Below, one piece after another: positions 30,747-40,500 of a DNA stretch of 64,000 bases (positions are counted from its first letter, which is position 1; each line of letters starts with the position of its first letter). A model generated the notes under the pieces. That model worked only from the letters and a program-made list of their open reading frames with translations, made no database searches and was not told where the DNA came from. This stretch comes from Phycisphaerae bacterium (GTDB lineage Bacteria > Planctomycetota > Phycisphaerae > UBA1845 > Fen-1342), in the NCBI GenBank assembly GCA_028279405.1, contig JANQNU010000070.1:1-64000 (forward strand). Direction: 5' to 3'. The translations under genes were made by a program, and so were the position numbers.

Positions 30747-31346
30747 TTAACCCGTCTTGAGCATCCGTTCCACCATCAGCAGGGTTTGATCGATCGACTC
30801 CGAAGATTGTCCGGCGCGCCCCGCGACCATTAGTCCGTTGCGAATCACGCTGATCGCCGACGCCATCGCGCTGCAGTCGGCGTGTGCGGGTAGCTCCCCG
30901 GCGGCTTTGGCCCGTTCGAGCACATCGCGGAACGCCTCGACAATGTACGCCTCGACCCGTGCGGTCAGCGCGCCGACTTCCTCATCGGTTGTTCCGAACT
31001 CGCTACGAGCGTTCGTCAACAGACACCCCAAACACTCCGGCGATTTCGCATACTCCGCCATGGCCCCCAGGCAATGTCGAAGGTTCGCCAACGGAGACCC
31101 CGGGGCGCGCAGATGGTCACCCAAGCCGCACACCCGGCTCTGGTAATAGCGCTCGATCACGAGCAAGTAGAGCCCGCGCTTGTCGCCGACCCAGTCGTAC
31201 ATGCTCTGCTTCGCAATCCCCATCGCATCGCAAAGCTGAGCAACGCCGGTCGCTTCATAGCCGTGCTCCCAGAAGACGAGCATCGCCGCCTCCAGTGCTT
31301 CATCCGTCTCAAACTCGCGGGGTCTTCCGCGTGATGCAGCGCTCAT
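30747..31346 (-). CDS. TetR-family transcriptional regulator
   Basis: A 199-residue protein when started at ATG 31346 (MSAASRGRPREFETDEALEAAMLVFWEHGYEATGVAQLCDAMGIAKQSMYDWVGDKRGLY). The track start at 31382 would encode residues from the operator itself, so I reject it. The N-terminal HTH is canonical TetR (GVAQLCDAMGIAKQSMYDWVGDK). The C-terminal ligand domain contains CLGCLLTNARSEF. It sits next to two matching palindromes and is probably autoregulated. The Cys pair could sense oxidants, fitting the AhpD-like neighbour; this is inference. Confidence 0.85.
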   Translation of the reverse strand: MSAASRGRPREFETDEALEAAMLVFWEHGYEATGVAQLCDAMGIAKQSMYDWVGDKRGLYLLVIERYYQSRVCGLGDHLRAPGSPLANLRHCLGAMAEYAKSPECLGCLLTNARSEFGTTDEEVGALTARVEAYIVEAFRDVLERAKAAGELPAHADCSAMASAISVIRNGLMVAGRAGQSSESIDQTLLMVERMLKTG

Positions 31347-31364
31347 ACGTCCGACTGTAGCACT

Positions 31365-31381
31365 TACGGAACGATCGGTCA
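31365..31381. promoter_or_regulatory. TetR operator, own promoter
   Basis: TACGGAACGATCGGTCA, 19 bp upstream of the TetR start codon (31346). It matches the reverse complement of the site at 30697-30713 in 15 of 17 bases. Binding here would repress the regulator's own gene. Confidence 0.65.
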
Positions 31382-31439
31382 ATTAATTCTCGCATTTCTC
31401 ACGATGGATGAACGGAACGTGCCATTCGTCGCCGGCACG

Positions 31440-31594
31440 CTGATCGTCGTGGGCGCGAGTCCTCCTAAGGAAAGATGTTTTTTCTTCCCCATCGAGCCGC
31501 GTTTTCGGGTGATCCCTTCTGTACCCCAATCTCGGCAAGCAGCCGCGCGGCGGCTGCACACGGATGGGCTCCCCTGGTTAGAGGAAAGAGACTC
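31440..31594 (+). promoter_or_regulatory. Conserved 5' leader of CSLREA copy 1
   Basis: Shares with the leader of copy 2 (33650-33813) the ordered blocks AAGGAA-...-TTTTTCTTCCCC, TTTTCGGGTGATCCCTT, a GCCGCGCG hairpin region and CGGATGGGCTCCCC just before the ribosome site. Conservation of spaced blocks in a leader is more than expected for untranslated DNA and suggests a shared regulatory RNA or protein site. I do not recognise a known riboswitch class. Confidence 0.4.
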
Positions 31595-33631
31595 GTGAAA
31601 CGAACCATGTTTGTAGTACTGACCGCGTTGACCGCGTCCATGACGTTCACGGCAGTCGCCGCGGATACCTGTCTGCCACAGCAGATCCACGTCGTCGACA
31701 CGCTGGTCGACGAACTTGACGGCCCCGGCGCCGGCACCGGCTTTTCACTGCGTGAAGCGATCGCCGAGAGCCAGACCGGCGACCTGATCGTATTCGACGA
31801 GGCGCTGGCTGGCGGCGTGATCGTCCTCACACTCGACCAACTGGAAATCACGACATCCCTGACCATCGACGGCGACGTCAACGGCGACGGCTCGGCCGAC
31901 ATCACACTGGACGGACAGAACAACACGCACATGATCGACTACACCGGCGCCCCAGACACCCACCTGCGCATCCAGCACATCAACTTCCGCAACGGGTTCG
32001 CCGAGGTCGGCTCCGCAATCTTCCACGAGAGCGGCTGGCTCGAATTGGCGCGCTGCGGCGTCTTCGACAACGAAGCCCTCACCGGCGGTACGATTCAAGG
32101 CAACGTCACCACCCTGCGAATCATGAGCTGTGTATTCGAACGTAACGTCGGCGGCTCAGGCGCCATCACCGTAATCGATCCAGTGCAGCCGATCGTCGTT
32201 CCGATCGTGATCGACAACTGCGTATTCGAGGACAACTACGGTGTCAGTAACGGCGGCGCGGTCTTCGTCGCCGGATACGGACGTCAGGACCAGGGGCTCC
32301 GCGTTTCAAACTCGGTCTTTCGACACAACACAGCCGAGTTCGGCGGAGCGATGTTCACCGCCCATATCGGCTATTCGATCGACCGCTGCCTTTTCGTAGA
32401 GAACGGCCTACCCAACGCGATCAGCACGACTTCCGCAAAATTCGGCGGGGCCATCGTCCAGTTCGGCGGCGGCGCGACAATTCGTTTTTCCCGGTTCGAA
32501 CGAAACGCGTCCACCGACAGCGGAGGCGCTCTCTTCAACGCCACCTCCGGCGAAGGACACTATGCTGACATGCAACACGTGACGTTCGTTGCAAACGACG
32601 CCGACTACGGCGGCGCGGTGCAGCTGGCATCCAACCTCGACGGCGAGGTGCAATTCGCGCACTGCACGCTGTTGAACAACACTGCAGCGTTCGGCGCCAG
32701 TATCCAGGCGGACGGCCACGGAAGTAATATTGGCCGGCTCGTAATCGATCACACGGTCGTCGGAGACACCGGTCTGCCACACGAGCCTCCGGCGCCGCAC
32801 CTGACTAGCTCCTTCGATGGCGGCCACAACCTGTTCACGGAGTTATCGGTTTCGAGGCTGCCCAACACGCCGAACATCGTGGGCGGCTTCTATAACGACG
32901 CAACCGATCCAACCGACGACCGGCCCGCGTCGAACAGTGATAGCCGCGACGCGGGCGACGCGGGTCTTGTCGCCGGCCAGGACGGTGTTGCGTTCGTCGA
33001 CCTCGACGGCAACCAGCGCGTCGCCGGCCCGGGAATCGATATCGGCGCTTACGAACTCGACGCTACGGGCGTCGCCGGCCCGACCGTTACGTCCGTCACC
33101 CGACTCGACGCCGACCCGACAACCGACAACTGCGTTCGGTTCCAGGTGACGTTCAGTGCGCCCATCGACGGTGCGTCGACGGAAGATTTCGTTGCCGTGC
33201 CGAGCTGTGAACTCGAGAACGTCATCGTCAAGGAAGTGAACGCGGCCGCAGCCGACACACTCACGGTGACCGTCACGACCGGTACGGGTGACGGTACGCT
33301 TCGCCTCGACGTGCGCGACGATGATTCGATCGTCGACGCAGTCACGCGCGTCCCGCTCGGCGGCTTCGGCGACGGCAACGGCGACTTCACCGAAGGCGAG
33401 ATCTACAGCGTCCGTGCTGGCGAGGCCCCCTGCTTGCCCGACCTGGCCGGCGACCTCGACCACGACCAGGACATCGACATGGACGACTACAACCAGTTCC
33501 TTGCCACCTACGGCAAGGGTCTCGGCGACGCCGACTACAACCCCGACGCCGACTTCGACGGCGACGACTTCGTCGGAATGACCGATTTCGGCATCTGGTA
33601 CAGCCACTATCTGGCCTTCGCCAGCAGCTAG
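31595..33631 (+). CDS. Secreted CSLREA/beta-helix protein with dockerin-like tail (copy 1)
   Basis: A 678-residue protein from GTG 31595 (MKRTMFVVLTALTASMTFTAVAAD), behind GAGGAAAG. After the signal peptide, residues about 30-75 carry the CSLREA-type motif GFSLREAIAES and then LTIDGDVNGDGSADITLDG. A right-handed beta-helix follows to about residue 480 (repeats such as CVFERNVGGSGAI, CVFEDNYGVSNGGAVF, SVFRHNTAEFGGAMF). Next comes a beta domain (VTSVTRLDADPTTDNCVRFQVTF) and a dockerin-like end (DLDHDQDIDMDDYNQFLATYGKGLGDADYNPDADFDGDD). It is 96% the length of, and tandem to, the paralogue at 33814. Confidence 0.75.
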   Translation: MKRTMFVVLTALTASMTFTAVAADTCLPQQIHVVDTLVDELDGPGAGTGFSLREAIAESQTGDLIVFDEALAGGVIVLTLDQLEITTSLTIDGDVNGDGSADITLDGQNNTHMIDYTGAPDTHLRIQHINFRNGFAEVGSAIFHESGWLELARCGVFDNEALTGGTIQGNVTTLRIMSCVFERNVGGSGAITVIDPVQPIVVPIVIDNCVFEDNYGVSNGGAVFVAGYGRQDQGLRVSNSVFRHNTAEFGGAMFTAHIGYSIDRCLFVENGLPNAISTTSAKFGGAIVQFGGGATIRFSRFERNASTDSGGALFNATSGEGHYADMQHVTFVANDADYGGAVQLASNLDGEVQFAHCTLLNNTAAFGASIQADGHGSNIGRLVIDHTVVGDTGLPHEPPAPHLTSSFDGGHNLFTELSVSRLPNTPNIVGGFYNDATDPTDDRPASNSDSRDAGDAGLVAGQDGVAFVDLDGNQRVAGPGIDIGAYELDATGVAGPTVTSVTRLDADPTTDNCVRFQVTFSAPIDGASTEDFVAVPSCELENVIVKEVNAAAADTLTVTVTTGTGDGTLRLDVRDDDSIVDAVTRVPLGGFGDGNGDFTEGEIYSVRAGEAPCLPDLAGDLDHDQDIDMDDYNQFLATYGKGLGDADYNPDADFDGDDFVGMTDFGIWYSHYLAFASS

Positions 33632-33649
33632 CTAGCCGGGCGCCTCGGG

Positions 33650-33813
33650 TCGGCGTCGACAAAGGAAGCAACTTTTCTTCCCCTGTCGGCGCCGATTTCG
33701 GGTGATTCCTTACGTACGGCCGACTCATCGCGAGCAACCGCGCGTCGGCCGAGGTGCGGCATCGCCGCTGACGCATACGGATGGGCTCCCCACCAATCGG
33801 AGGAAAGAAACTC
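33650..33813 (+). promoter_or_regulatory. Conserved 5' leader of CSLREA copy 2
   Basis: Contains the same ordered blocks as 31440-31594: AAGGAAGC-...-TTTTCTTCCCC, ATTTCGGGTGATTCCTT, AACCGCGCGTCGG and CATACGGATGGGCTCCCC before GGAGGAAAG. The spacer between the blocks differs in length. Confidence 0.4.
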
Positions 33814-35844
33814 GTGAAACGAACCACGTTTGTTGTACTGACCGCGCTGACCGCTTACATGACGTTCTCGGCGGCAATCGCCGCGGATATCTGTCCGCCA
33901 CAACAGATCCACATCGTCGACACGCTGATCGACGAGCTTGACGGTCCCGACCAAGGTACCGGCCTGTCGCTACGGGAGGCGGTTGCGGCCGCCGGTCCCG
34001 ACGACGTGATCCTGTTCGATCCGGCGCTCGCCGACGGCACGATCTTCTTCACGCTCGGGCCGATCGATGTTACGACGTCGCTCACCATCGACGGTGACGT
34101 CAACAACGACGGCTCGGCCGACATCACCCTTGATGGCCAGAGCGCCACCCGCATGATCGAATACGCCGGCGCTCCGGACGATCGCCTGCGAATCCAGCAC
34201 GTGGACTTCCGCCACGGTCGCGCCAACCGTGAACCGGACGAATCCGGGGGCGCAGTCCGCCACGCAAGCGGCTGGCTCGAGCTGCACCGCTGCGGGTTCT
34301 ACGACAACTTCGCCTTGCGCCAAGGCGGCGCAGTGAGTAGCCACGTCCCCACGGTTCAGGTGGTCAAGTGCGTCTTCGAGCGAAACAAGGCGAATAGAGG
34401 CGGAGCGTTCCGCACGCTCCAGTCGTCCGTTACGACGCCGATCATCATCGACGGCTGCCGGTTCGAGCAAAACGTGTCTCGTTTTTTTGGAGGAGCGTTG
34501 ATTTTAGATGATCCTGGAACAACTTCCGCGCTGCGGCTCACCGACTCGACATTCCGAGGAAACGTCACCGAAGACGAGTTAAGTGGAGGTGGCGCCATAT
34601 ACGCAACAAACGCGGAGATCGCGCGCTGCATGTTTGTCGCAAATCGCAGTCCGGGGATCTTTGGGGGTGGCGCGACGCTGCTCGACGGCAACTGCACGAT
34701 CCGAAACACGCGTTTTGAAGACAACTGGGCAGACCAGGCGGGCGGCGCAATCGCCCACGGACTAATAAGCGGAGATACGCTCGATATCGATCACGTTGCA
34801 TTTGTCGCCAACGCGGCGACGTTCGGCGCTGTCTTGCAAATAACCACAACCACGGAGGTCCACTTCAAGCATTGCACGCTGCTGAACAATACTGCGGTAG
34901 GCCTCGCGAACGAAATCTATGTGTTTGCACTTGACCCTAGATTGGTATTCGACCACACGGTTGTCGGGCAAAGTGGGCCACCCCACGACCCACCCTTGGC
35001 TATGATTGACGGGTTTGACTTCGAATTCGTCAGCGCTGGGCACAACCTGTTCACCAGGCTGACCATGGATGACCTCGGCCCCACCGACATCCTCGGCGGC
35101 TTCTACAACGACGCAGTCGACCCAACCGACGACCGGCCCGCGTCGAACAGTGATAGCCGTGACGCCGGCGATGCAAGCCTCGTCGCTGGTCAGGGTGGTG
35201 TCGCTTTCTTTGACCTCGACCGCAACCAGCGCGTCGCCGGCCCGGGGATCGACATCGGCGCCTACGAACGCGACGCCCCGTCGACCCTCGTCAGCCCGTC
35301 CGTTACGTCCGTCACCCGACTCGACCCGAACCCCACGACCGACGGCTGTGTCCGCTTTCAGGTGACGTTCAGCGCTCCGATCGACGGCGGATCGCCCGAG
35401 GACTTCGTCGCCGTGACGAGTTGTGAACTCGCGGGCCCGGTGGTCAAGGATGTAGCCGCGTCCGGCCCCGACACGCTCACCGTCACCGTCACGACCGGCG
35501 TCGGCGACGGCACACTGGGGCTCGACGTGCGCGACGATGATTCGATCATCGACGCGATCACGCGCGTCCCGCTTGGCGGTTTCGGCAATGGCAACGGCGA
35601 CTTCACCGGAGGCGAGACCTACAGCGTCCGGGCCGGCGACGCGCCGTGTACGCCGAACCCGGCTGACCTGGATCACGACCAGGACGTCGACATGGACGAC
35701 TACAACCTGTTCCTCGCCACCTACGGCAAGGGTGTCGGCGACGCCGGCTACAACGCTGATGCCGACTATGACGGCGATGACTTCGTCGGAATGATCGATT
35801 TCGGTATCTGGTACGACCACTATCTCGGGTTCGCAAACAGCTGA
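33814..35844 (+). CDS. Secreted CSLREA/beta-helix protein with dockerin-like tail (copy 2)
   Basis: A 676-residue paralogue of the preceding gene from GTG 33814 (GGAGGAAAG upstream). It shares signal region (KRTTFVVLTALTAYMTFSAAIAAD), motif GLSLREAVAAAG, LTIDGDVNNDGSADITLDG, beta-helix (residues about 120-420) and the tail DLDHDQDVDMDDYNLFLATYGKGVGDAGYNADADYDGDD. Nucleotide identity is highest at the 5' end and in the C-terminal third and drops in the beta-helix, suggesting duplication with later divergence there. Both are predicted cell-surface or extracellular, with calcium-binding loops at the end. Confidence 0.75.
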   Translation: MKRTTFVVLTALTAYMTFSAAIAADICPPQQIHIVDTLIDELDGPDQGTGLSLREAVAAAGPDDVILFDPALADGTIFFTLGPIDVTTSLTIDGDVNNDGSADITLDGQSATRMIEYAGAPDDRLRIQHVDFRHGRANREPDESGGAVRHASGWLELHRCGFYDNFALRQGGAVSSHVPTVQVVKCVFERNKANRGGAFRTLQSSVTTPIIIDGCRFEQNVSRFFGGALILDDPGTTSALRLTDSTFRGNVTEDELSGGGAIYATNAEIARCMFVANRSPGIFGGGATLLDGNCTIRNTRFEDNWADQAGGAIAHGLISGDTLDIDHVAFVANAATFGAVLQITTTTEVHFKHCTLLNNTAVGLANEIYVFALDPRLVFDHTVVGQSGPPHDPPLAMIDGFDFEFVSAGHNLFTRLTMDDLGPTDILGGFYNDAVDPTDDRPASNSDSRDAGDASLVAGQGGVAFFDLDRNQRVAGPGIDIGAYERDAPSTLVSPSVTSVTRLDPNPTTDGCVRFQVTFSAPIDGGSPEDFVAVTSCELAGPVVKDVAASGPDTLTVTVTTGVGDGTLGLDVRDDDSIIDAITRVPLGGFGNGNGDFTGGETYSVRAGDAPCTPNPADLDHDQDVDMDDYNLFLATYGKGVGDAGYNADADYDGDDFVGMIDFGIWYDHYLGFANS

Positions 35845-35885
35845 CCCGTCCCTTTTTTTCTTGACCGCTACTTGGAGGAATGACG

Positions 35886-36455
35886 ATGAACCGCAGCACA
35901 ACCATCTGGAGCCTGACGCTGGCGACGCTAATGTTGTCCGTCAGCTCGGCGAACGCCGCCATCTCGGTCTCGGTCGAGCCGAACAACACGCTCGTGAACG
36001 TCGGCGACACATTCACGGTCGATATTCTGGCCGACATCACCAGCATCGACGCGATCGTCGGCTGGGGCATGGACCTCTCGTTCGACTCGCTGATCCTGAG
36101 CCATAACCCGCTGACCGATGTGCTCATCGGCCCGAGCTTCAACGCCGCCCCGACGCTCGACGGCGACGGCCTGGCCGGTCTATTGCCGTTCGCACCGCCG
36201 CCGGTAACGGGCGTGAGCGGGAACGACGTTCTTCTGGCGACATTGACCTTCGAAGCGACCCAGGCGGGAACCACTTCGCTGCTCGGCGGGTTCACGGTCG
36301 GCGACCTGACCGAAGGTTTCGTCCAGCTCGGCGGCGGGCCGGTCGACGTTACATTCAACGGCGGCCTGGTCCAGGTCATTCCCGCACCGACTGCCGCCAT
36401 GCTCGGCTTGATCGGCCTCGGCGCCCTCTCGTGGATGAATCGCCGAAGCGCTTAG
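35886..36455 (+). CDS. Cohesin-like protein with PEP-CTERM-type anchor
   Basis: A 189-residue protein from ATG 35886 (GGAGGAA upstream). Signal peptide about 1-25 (WSLTLATLMLSVSSANAA). Residues 27-155 form a cohesin-like beta-sandwich (ISVSVEPNNTLVNVGDTFTVDILADI..IDAIVGWGMDLSFDSLILSHNP). It ends with PAPTAAMLGLIGLGALSWMNRR, the PEP-CTERM-type sorting signal common in this phylum. It is the only cohesin-like protein here and directly follows two dockerin-tailed proteins, which is suggestive but not proof of interaction. Confidence 0.7.
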   Translation: MNRSTTIWSLTLATLMLSVSSANAAISVSVEPNNTLVNVGDTFTVDILADITSIDAIVGWGMDLSFDSLILSHNPLTDVLIGPSFNAAPTLDGDGLAGLLPFAPPPVTGVSGNDVLLATLTFEATQAGTTSLLGGFTVGDLTEGFVQLGGGPVDVTFNGGLVQVIPAPTAAMLGLIGLGALSWMNRRSA

Positions 36456-36512
36456 CGCGGCATGCGCACGCCACGCAGGCTGGTTAGCCCCCGACAATCC
36501 AGCCAACGCATG

Positions 36513-36547
36513 GATCGCGCGCCGTCTAGCCGACGCGGCGCGCGATC
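36513..36547. terminator. Strong hairpin after the cohesin-like gene
   Basis: GATCGCGCGCCG and CGGCGCGCGATC form a perfect 12-bp stem with an 11-base loop. It lies between the plus-strand cohesin-like gene (ends 36455) and the convergent minus-strand gene (ends 36675), so it can stop both directions. No T tract. Confidence 0.6.
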
Positions 36548-36674
36548 GAAATAGCATAACTCCGTTCGGGGCGGGAACGGGATTGAATCCCGACCCGCCG
36601 CCGACGGAGCACCCGCGCCCGACAAGGACACCCAAAGACGGTCAAGCGCGGCTTACAGAGGAGCACATTCGTCG

Positions 36675-37517
36675 CTAACCGTTCGTCACCAGTTCGACGA
36701 AGCAGTTGATGTCGCCGACAGTCAGCGTGCCGTCCTGCGTGCAGTCGCCATTGAGCGGGTCGCAGTCCGGGAACTGGTCGGCGTACCCCGTCGGGTTGGT
36801 CAGTGCCAGCACGAATGGGTTGATATCACCGACCGACACCGCGCCATCGCAGTTCATGTCGCCCGGTAACGCTTCCGCCCGCACCTCGAACGTCAACGGG
36901 TCGGCGTCCACGATCGTCGCCGACGCCGCACGCGAAACCACGGCGACCGCACCGATCGTCGTCAGGACGTTGGCCTTGACGTTCGCTAGCGTGAAGGTAT
37001 GCGTGCCGGCCGTGCTCGGCACGACGAACGTACCGCTGGCAATGGTCACGGGGCCACCGTGCCCGACGCCCGTAACGACTTCGGCGCTCTCGCCGACACC
37101 TGTACCGGCCGGCATCGGCTGACCGAAGTTATTCTGGCCGCCGCCGATCTGCAGCAGGTCGCGCGCACCGTCCGGACCCTGCGCGATTCCGACATAGCCA
37201 TCCGTGCCGCCGGGGCCCGGGTTCGAGATCCCGAGCGGTCGGGCAAAGTTCGCCATCTCCGCAGGCACGCCGCCAGCCGGCGACAAATCAAGCGTCGCCG
37301 GATTGTTCGGCGATTGAACCAGATCAGTATGAAACAACGCCAATCCTTCGTTGTGGTCGGCTGAGACCGCGACGGTGATCTCCCACTCGACGACGCTCGC
37401 AGGCTCTACGGTCTGGCCACGCTGGGGCGAGTCGAGGCTTACGGTAACGGTCTGGGCAGATGCAACGGCCACGCTCGCCATGATCAAGAGACTCGAGATG
37501 AGTGTGTTGCGTTTCAT
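36675..37517 (-). CDS. Secreted protein with GDIN dockerin-like tail
   Basis: A 280-residue protein (MKRNTLISSLLIMASVAVASAQ signal) from ATG 37517 behind AAAGGAG. The mature domain (residues 25-210) is a beta-sandwich resembling the cohesin-like/choice-of-anchor class (VEPASVVEWEITVAVSADHNEGLALFHTDL; IASGTFVVPSTAGTHTFTLANV). It ends with two calcium-loop repeats, GDMNCDGAVSVGDINPFVLAL and GDCTQDGTLTVGDINCFVELV. The same tail pattern recurs at 57090-58490. No enzyme motif. Confidence 0.65.
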   Translation of the reverse strand: MKRNTLISSLLIMASVAVASAQTVTVSLDSPQRGQTVEPASVVEWEITVAVSADHNEGLALFHTDLVQSPNNPATLDLSPAGGVPAEMANFARPLGISNPGPGGTDGYVGIAQGPDGARDLLQIGGGQNNFGQPMPAGTGVGESAEVVTGVGHGGPVTIASGTFVVPSTAGTHTFTLANVKANVLTTIGAVAVVSRAASATIVDADPLTFEVRAEALPGDMNCDGAVSVGDINPFVLALTNPTGYADQFPDCDPLNGDCTQDGTLTVGDINCFVELVTNG

Positions 37518-37584
37518 GATGTACGCTCCTTTCGGAAGACGACCGGCAGCGGTGAGGCCGCCGGTCGCGGTTGGGTCCAGTTCG

Positions 37585-40500
37585 TCAGTTCACCAGGTCG
37601 ATCGAGCCGGTCATCACGACGGTGTTGAAGCCGCCGAGCGGGAATTCTCCCGTCTCGCCAGAAGGCCACGGCGTCGGCACGCCGCCATCGTCGCGGCCGA
37701 TGTCGACACTGACCTGAGCGTCGATCACCGGGCCCACCTCAGCCGTTTGCGGCGGACAACAGAGGTTGATCGGGAACGCGGTAACGTGCACGTATCCCAT
37801 CGTGAGCATCGGGGTGATCACGCCAACGTAGTCGCTGAAGTTCGAGAAGGTCGTATCGATGTCGAAACGCACTTCGAAGTCGACGCGACCGTCATCGTTC
37901 GTATCCGCATCCAGCGGCAGCGTGATCGCCGTCGCACCGTGGAGGTTGAGCGGTCGCGAGTCGCCGTTCTCGAAGACGATAACGGCCTCGTAACCGTCGA
38001 TCTCCAGGCTCAATTCCTGGTCGAGCCGCAGGGCGCCGGCAATCTCGATCGTCCAGACGATGTAATCGATCGCGAGGTTGAAGCCGAAGACGTCGAGAAC
38101 GTCGAACGAACCCTCGTTACTCGGGATATTGGCGATCTCCAGGAAGTTGAGCATGTACGAGTCCCAGTCGATCGCGTTCAGCAAGATCAGGTCGGTCGAG
38201 AACGGGCCGGTCGCGAGCGAGCCGTCCGGCTGAAGTGTCGCTTCCCAAGGCTCCGGCACGCTCGACACGAGGTGGTCATCGGACGAGTTGCTGCCATTCC
38301 ACGGTCCGAAGTTGCGGAAGTTCGTCAGCATCTCGAACTGATCGAGCTCGATCAGGAAGTCCATGTCGGCGTGAGGCGTCATGCCCGAGAGCGTCGGCGC
38401 CGCAGGTTCCGGCAAAGCAAGATCGATCACGAACGGCTGTCCGAGTGCGATCTCGTCGTCGATCGACAACACCACCTCGAAGGGGATGTTTGCGTCGACG
38501 CGACCGGGCCCGGTCGTGATCTCCGACGAGTAGTCGAACACGCCTTCGACATCGACCGAAAGTTCGATGCCGACAAGTTCCACGCTCCGGGCACCGCTAT
38601 CGGCGCCGTCGATGCGACGCTCGAACATCAACGTCGAAGGAAGAACAGCGCCGTCCGTATCCCACATGCTCGCACCGGTCGTGACGAAGGCGGTGGAGAG
38701 CGGGATCTCCCACATCTGCACGTCGTCGAGCGTGATCGACACCAGGATCGCCTCCGACCGCAGGCCTTCGGTATCCCGGGCGTAGACGAGCAGCTCCTGC
38801 AACGCACTCTCCTCACGATCCAGCAGTGAACCATCCCCGACGGTCAGCTCGCCGTTCGCATCGATTGCGAACGCACCCGGCAGGGCCGGAGCCGTCAGCG
38901 ACGCGTCCTCGACGTCGATGAGGTACGTCACCGAGTCGCCGGCGTCCGGATCGACCGCGGTGAACGAACCCACCGACGTTCCGACCGGTGCATGCTCGGC
39001 GAGCGTCGAGACGAAGTTCTGTGCGGTCCAGATCGGCGTCTCGTTCACGCCGGTGACGTCGATCGTGATCGTGCGGATACCGGTATCGCCACTGTTGTCG
39101 GTCGCGCCCACCTCGAGCGTGAGACTCGGAGTGGCCTCGAAGTCGATCGCGCCCGCCACGGTGATTTCGCCGGTATCGGGATCGATCGCGAACACGTCCT
39201 GGCCATCACCGCCGACGATCGCGTAGCTGGCGATCGTGTCGCCGTCCGGATCGACCGCAATGACGGTTCCGACGAACGTGTCCGCCGCGCTGTTCTCAGC
39301 GACGCTAAACGCCGTCGTCATGATCGTCGGCGAGAACCGCAGCGCCATTTGTTCGTCGACGAACAGCTCGGCGCGGCCATCGGTGAACCGGATGAAGGTT
39401 CCGCCGCCGGTCGCGACGTTTGTTTCGCGGATCCAGTTGTCGCCAATTGCGACGAGCTGATCTTCACCGGTCCCGATGATGGTCAGGTCGTTACTGGTTG
39501 GGTTCATGTTGAGTACATCGATCCTGCGGACCGACACGATGTCGGCACCCGCGCCGTTCAGCTGGATCTGCTCAAAGCCTTCGATACGGCCGCGCTTGGC
39601 TTCGAGATCGAGCGTCACGCCGCCGGCGAGACGAATGGTGTCGAGGCCCGGGCCGCCGCGGAGTCGACGGAAATCGGCATCGAGCACGGTGATGGCGTCG
39701 TCGCCGGCGCCGCCGTAGAAAGTGTCGGCGCCGCCGTTGCCGTTGACGACATCGCTTCCGCGACCGCCGACGATATTGTCGGCACCGGTGGTTCCGGTGA
39801 TGACGTCGTGGTCATCCGTACCGTGGTGCGTGATCGCGCCGTTGAAGTCGGCACCGTAGATCAGGTAGGCGCCGCCGGCATGGACGTCGATGGTGTCATC
39901 CTTCGGCGCACCGATCAGGATATCGCTGATGCCGTCGCCGTTGACGTCGCCGGCAGCCGTCACCGACCAGCCTTGATCGTCGTTGCGCTCGGACCCGTCG
40001 ATGAGCAAACCCTGCTCGCCGTCGAGCGCGGTGCGGAGATCGATGATCTCGGACTCCGCCTGACCGAACACGACGACGGTGCGGTTTCTCACGCCGACCA
40101 CGATGTCGTCGAAGCCGTCGCCATTGACGTCGCCGACCGGACTGACCTCCCAGCGCCAATTTTCGTTAAAAAAGAGGACGTCCGTCAACAGCACGTTGAC
40201 GCCGCGATCCGGGATCGGGAACGGATCGTCGTACGGCCCGAAACGATCGTCGAGATTGATGATGGTATCGGCGTCGTCGCCGGTTCCGAAGATCACGAAG
40301 ATCCCCTGGCCGCTCTGATTCTGCCGAAACATACCAGCCGTCAGCACCAGGTCCGTGTGACCGTCGCCGTTGAAGTCGCCCACGCATTCTGCCGGCAAGC
40401 CAAGGAACGGTCGACCAAGAATGCCGTCACCTCCATCTCCCGTTAGCCCAGGATCGAGTACGGTGACGTTTGGCGTCGAGGGGAGCAGATCGACTGCGGA

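Noticed and set aside
30747-31382. TetR start at 31382
   Set aside because: Its first residues would be encoded by the operator palindrome; the ATG at 31346 gives a normal TetR N-terminus.
31595-37517. A true cellulosome
   Set aside because: One cohesin-like protein and unclassified dockerin-like tails are not enough; no scaffoldin with repeated cohesins and no set of cellulases is present.
38992-40446. Long plus-strand frames (37351-38829, 38992-40446, 40555-41928) inside the mosaic protein
   Set aside because: They mirror the repetitive Asp/Gly-rich surface gene; peptide composition is Val/Asp/Arg-biased and lacks any motif.
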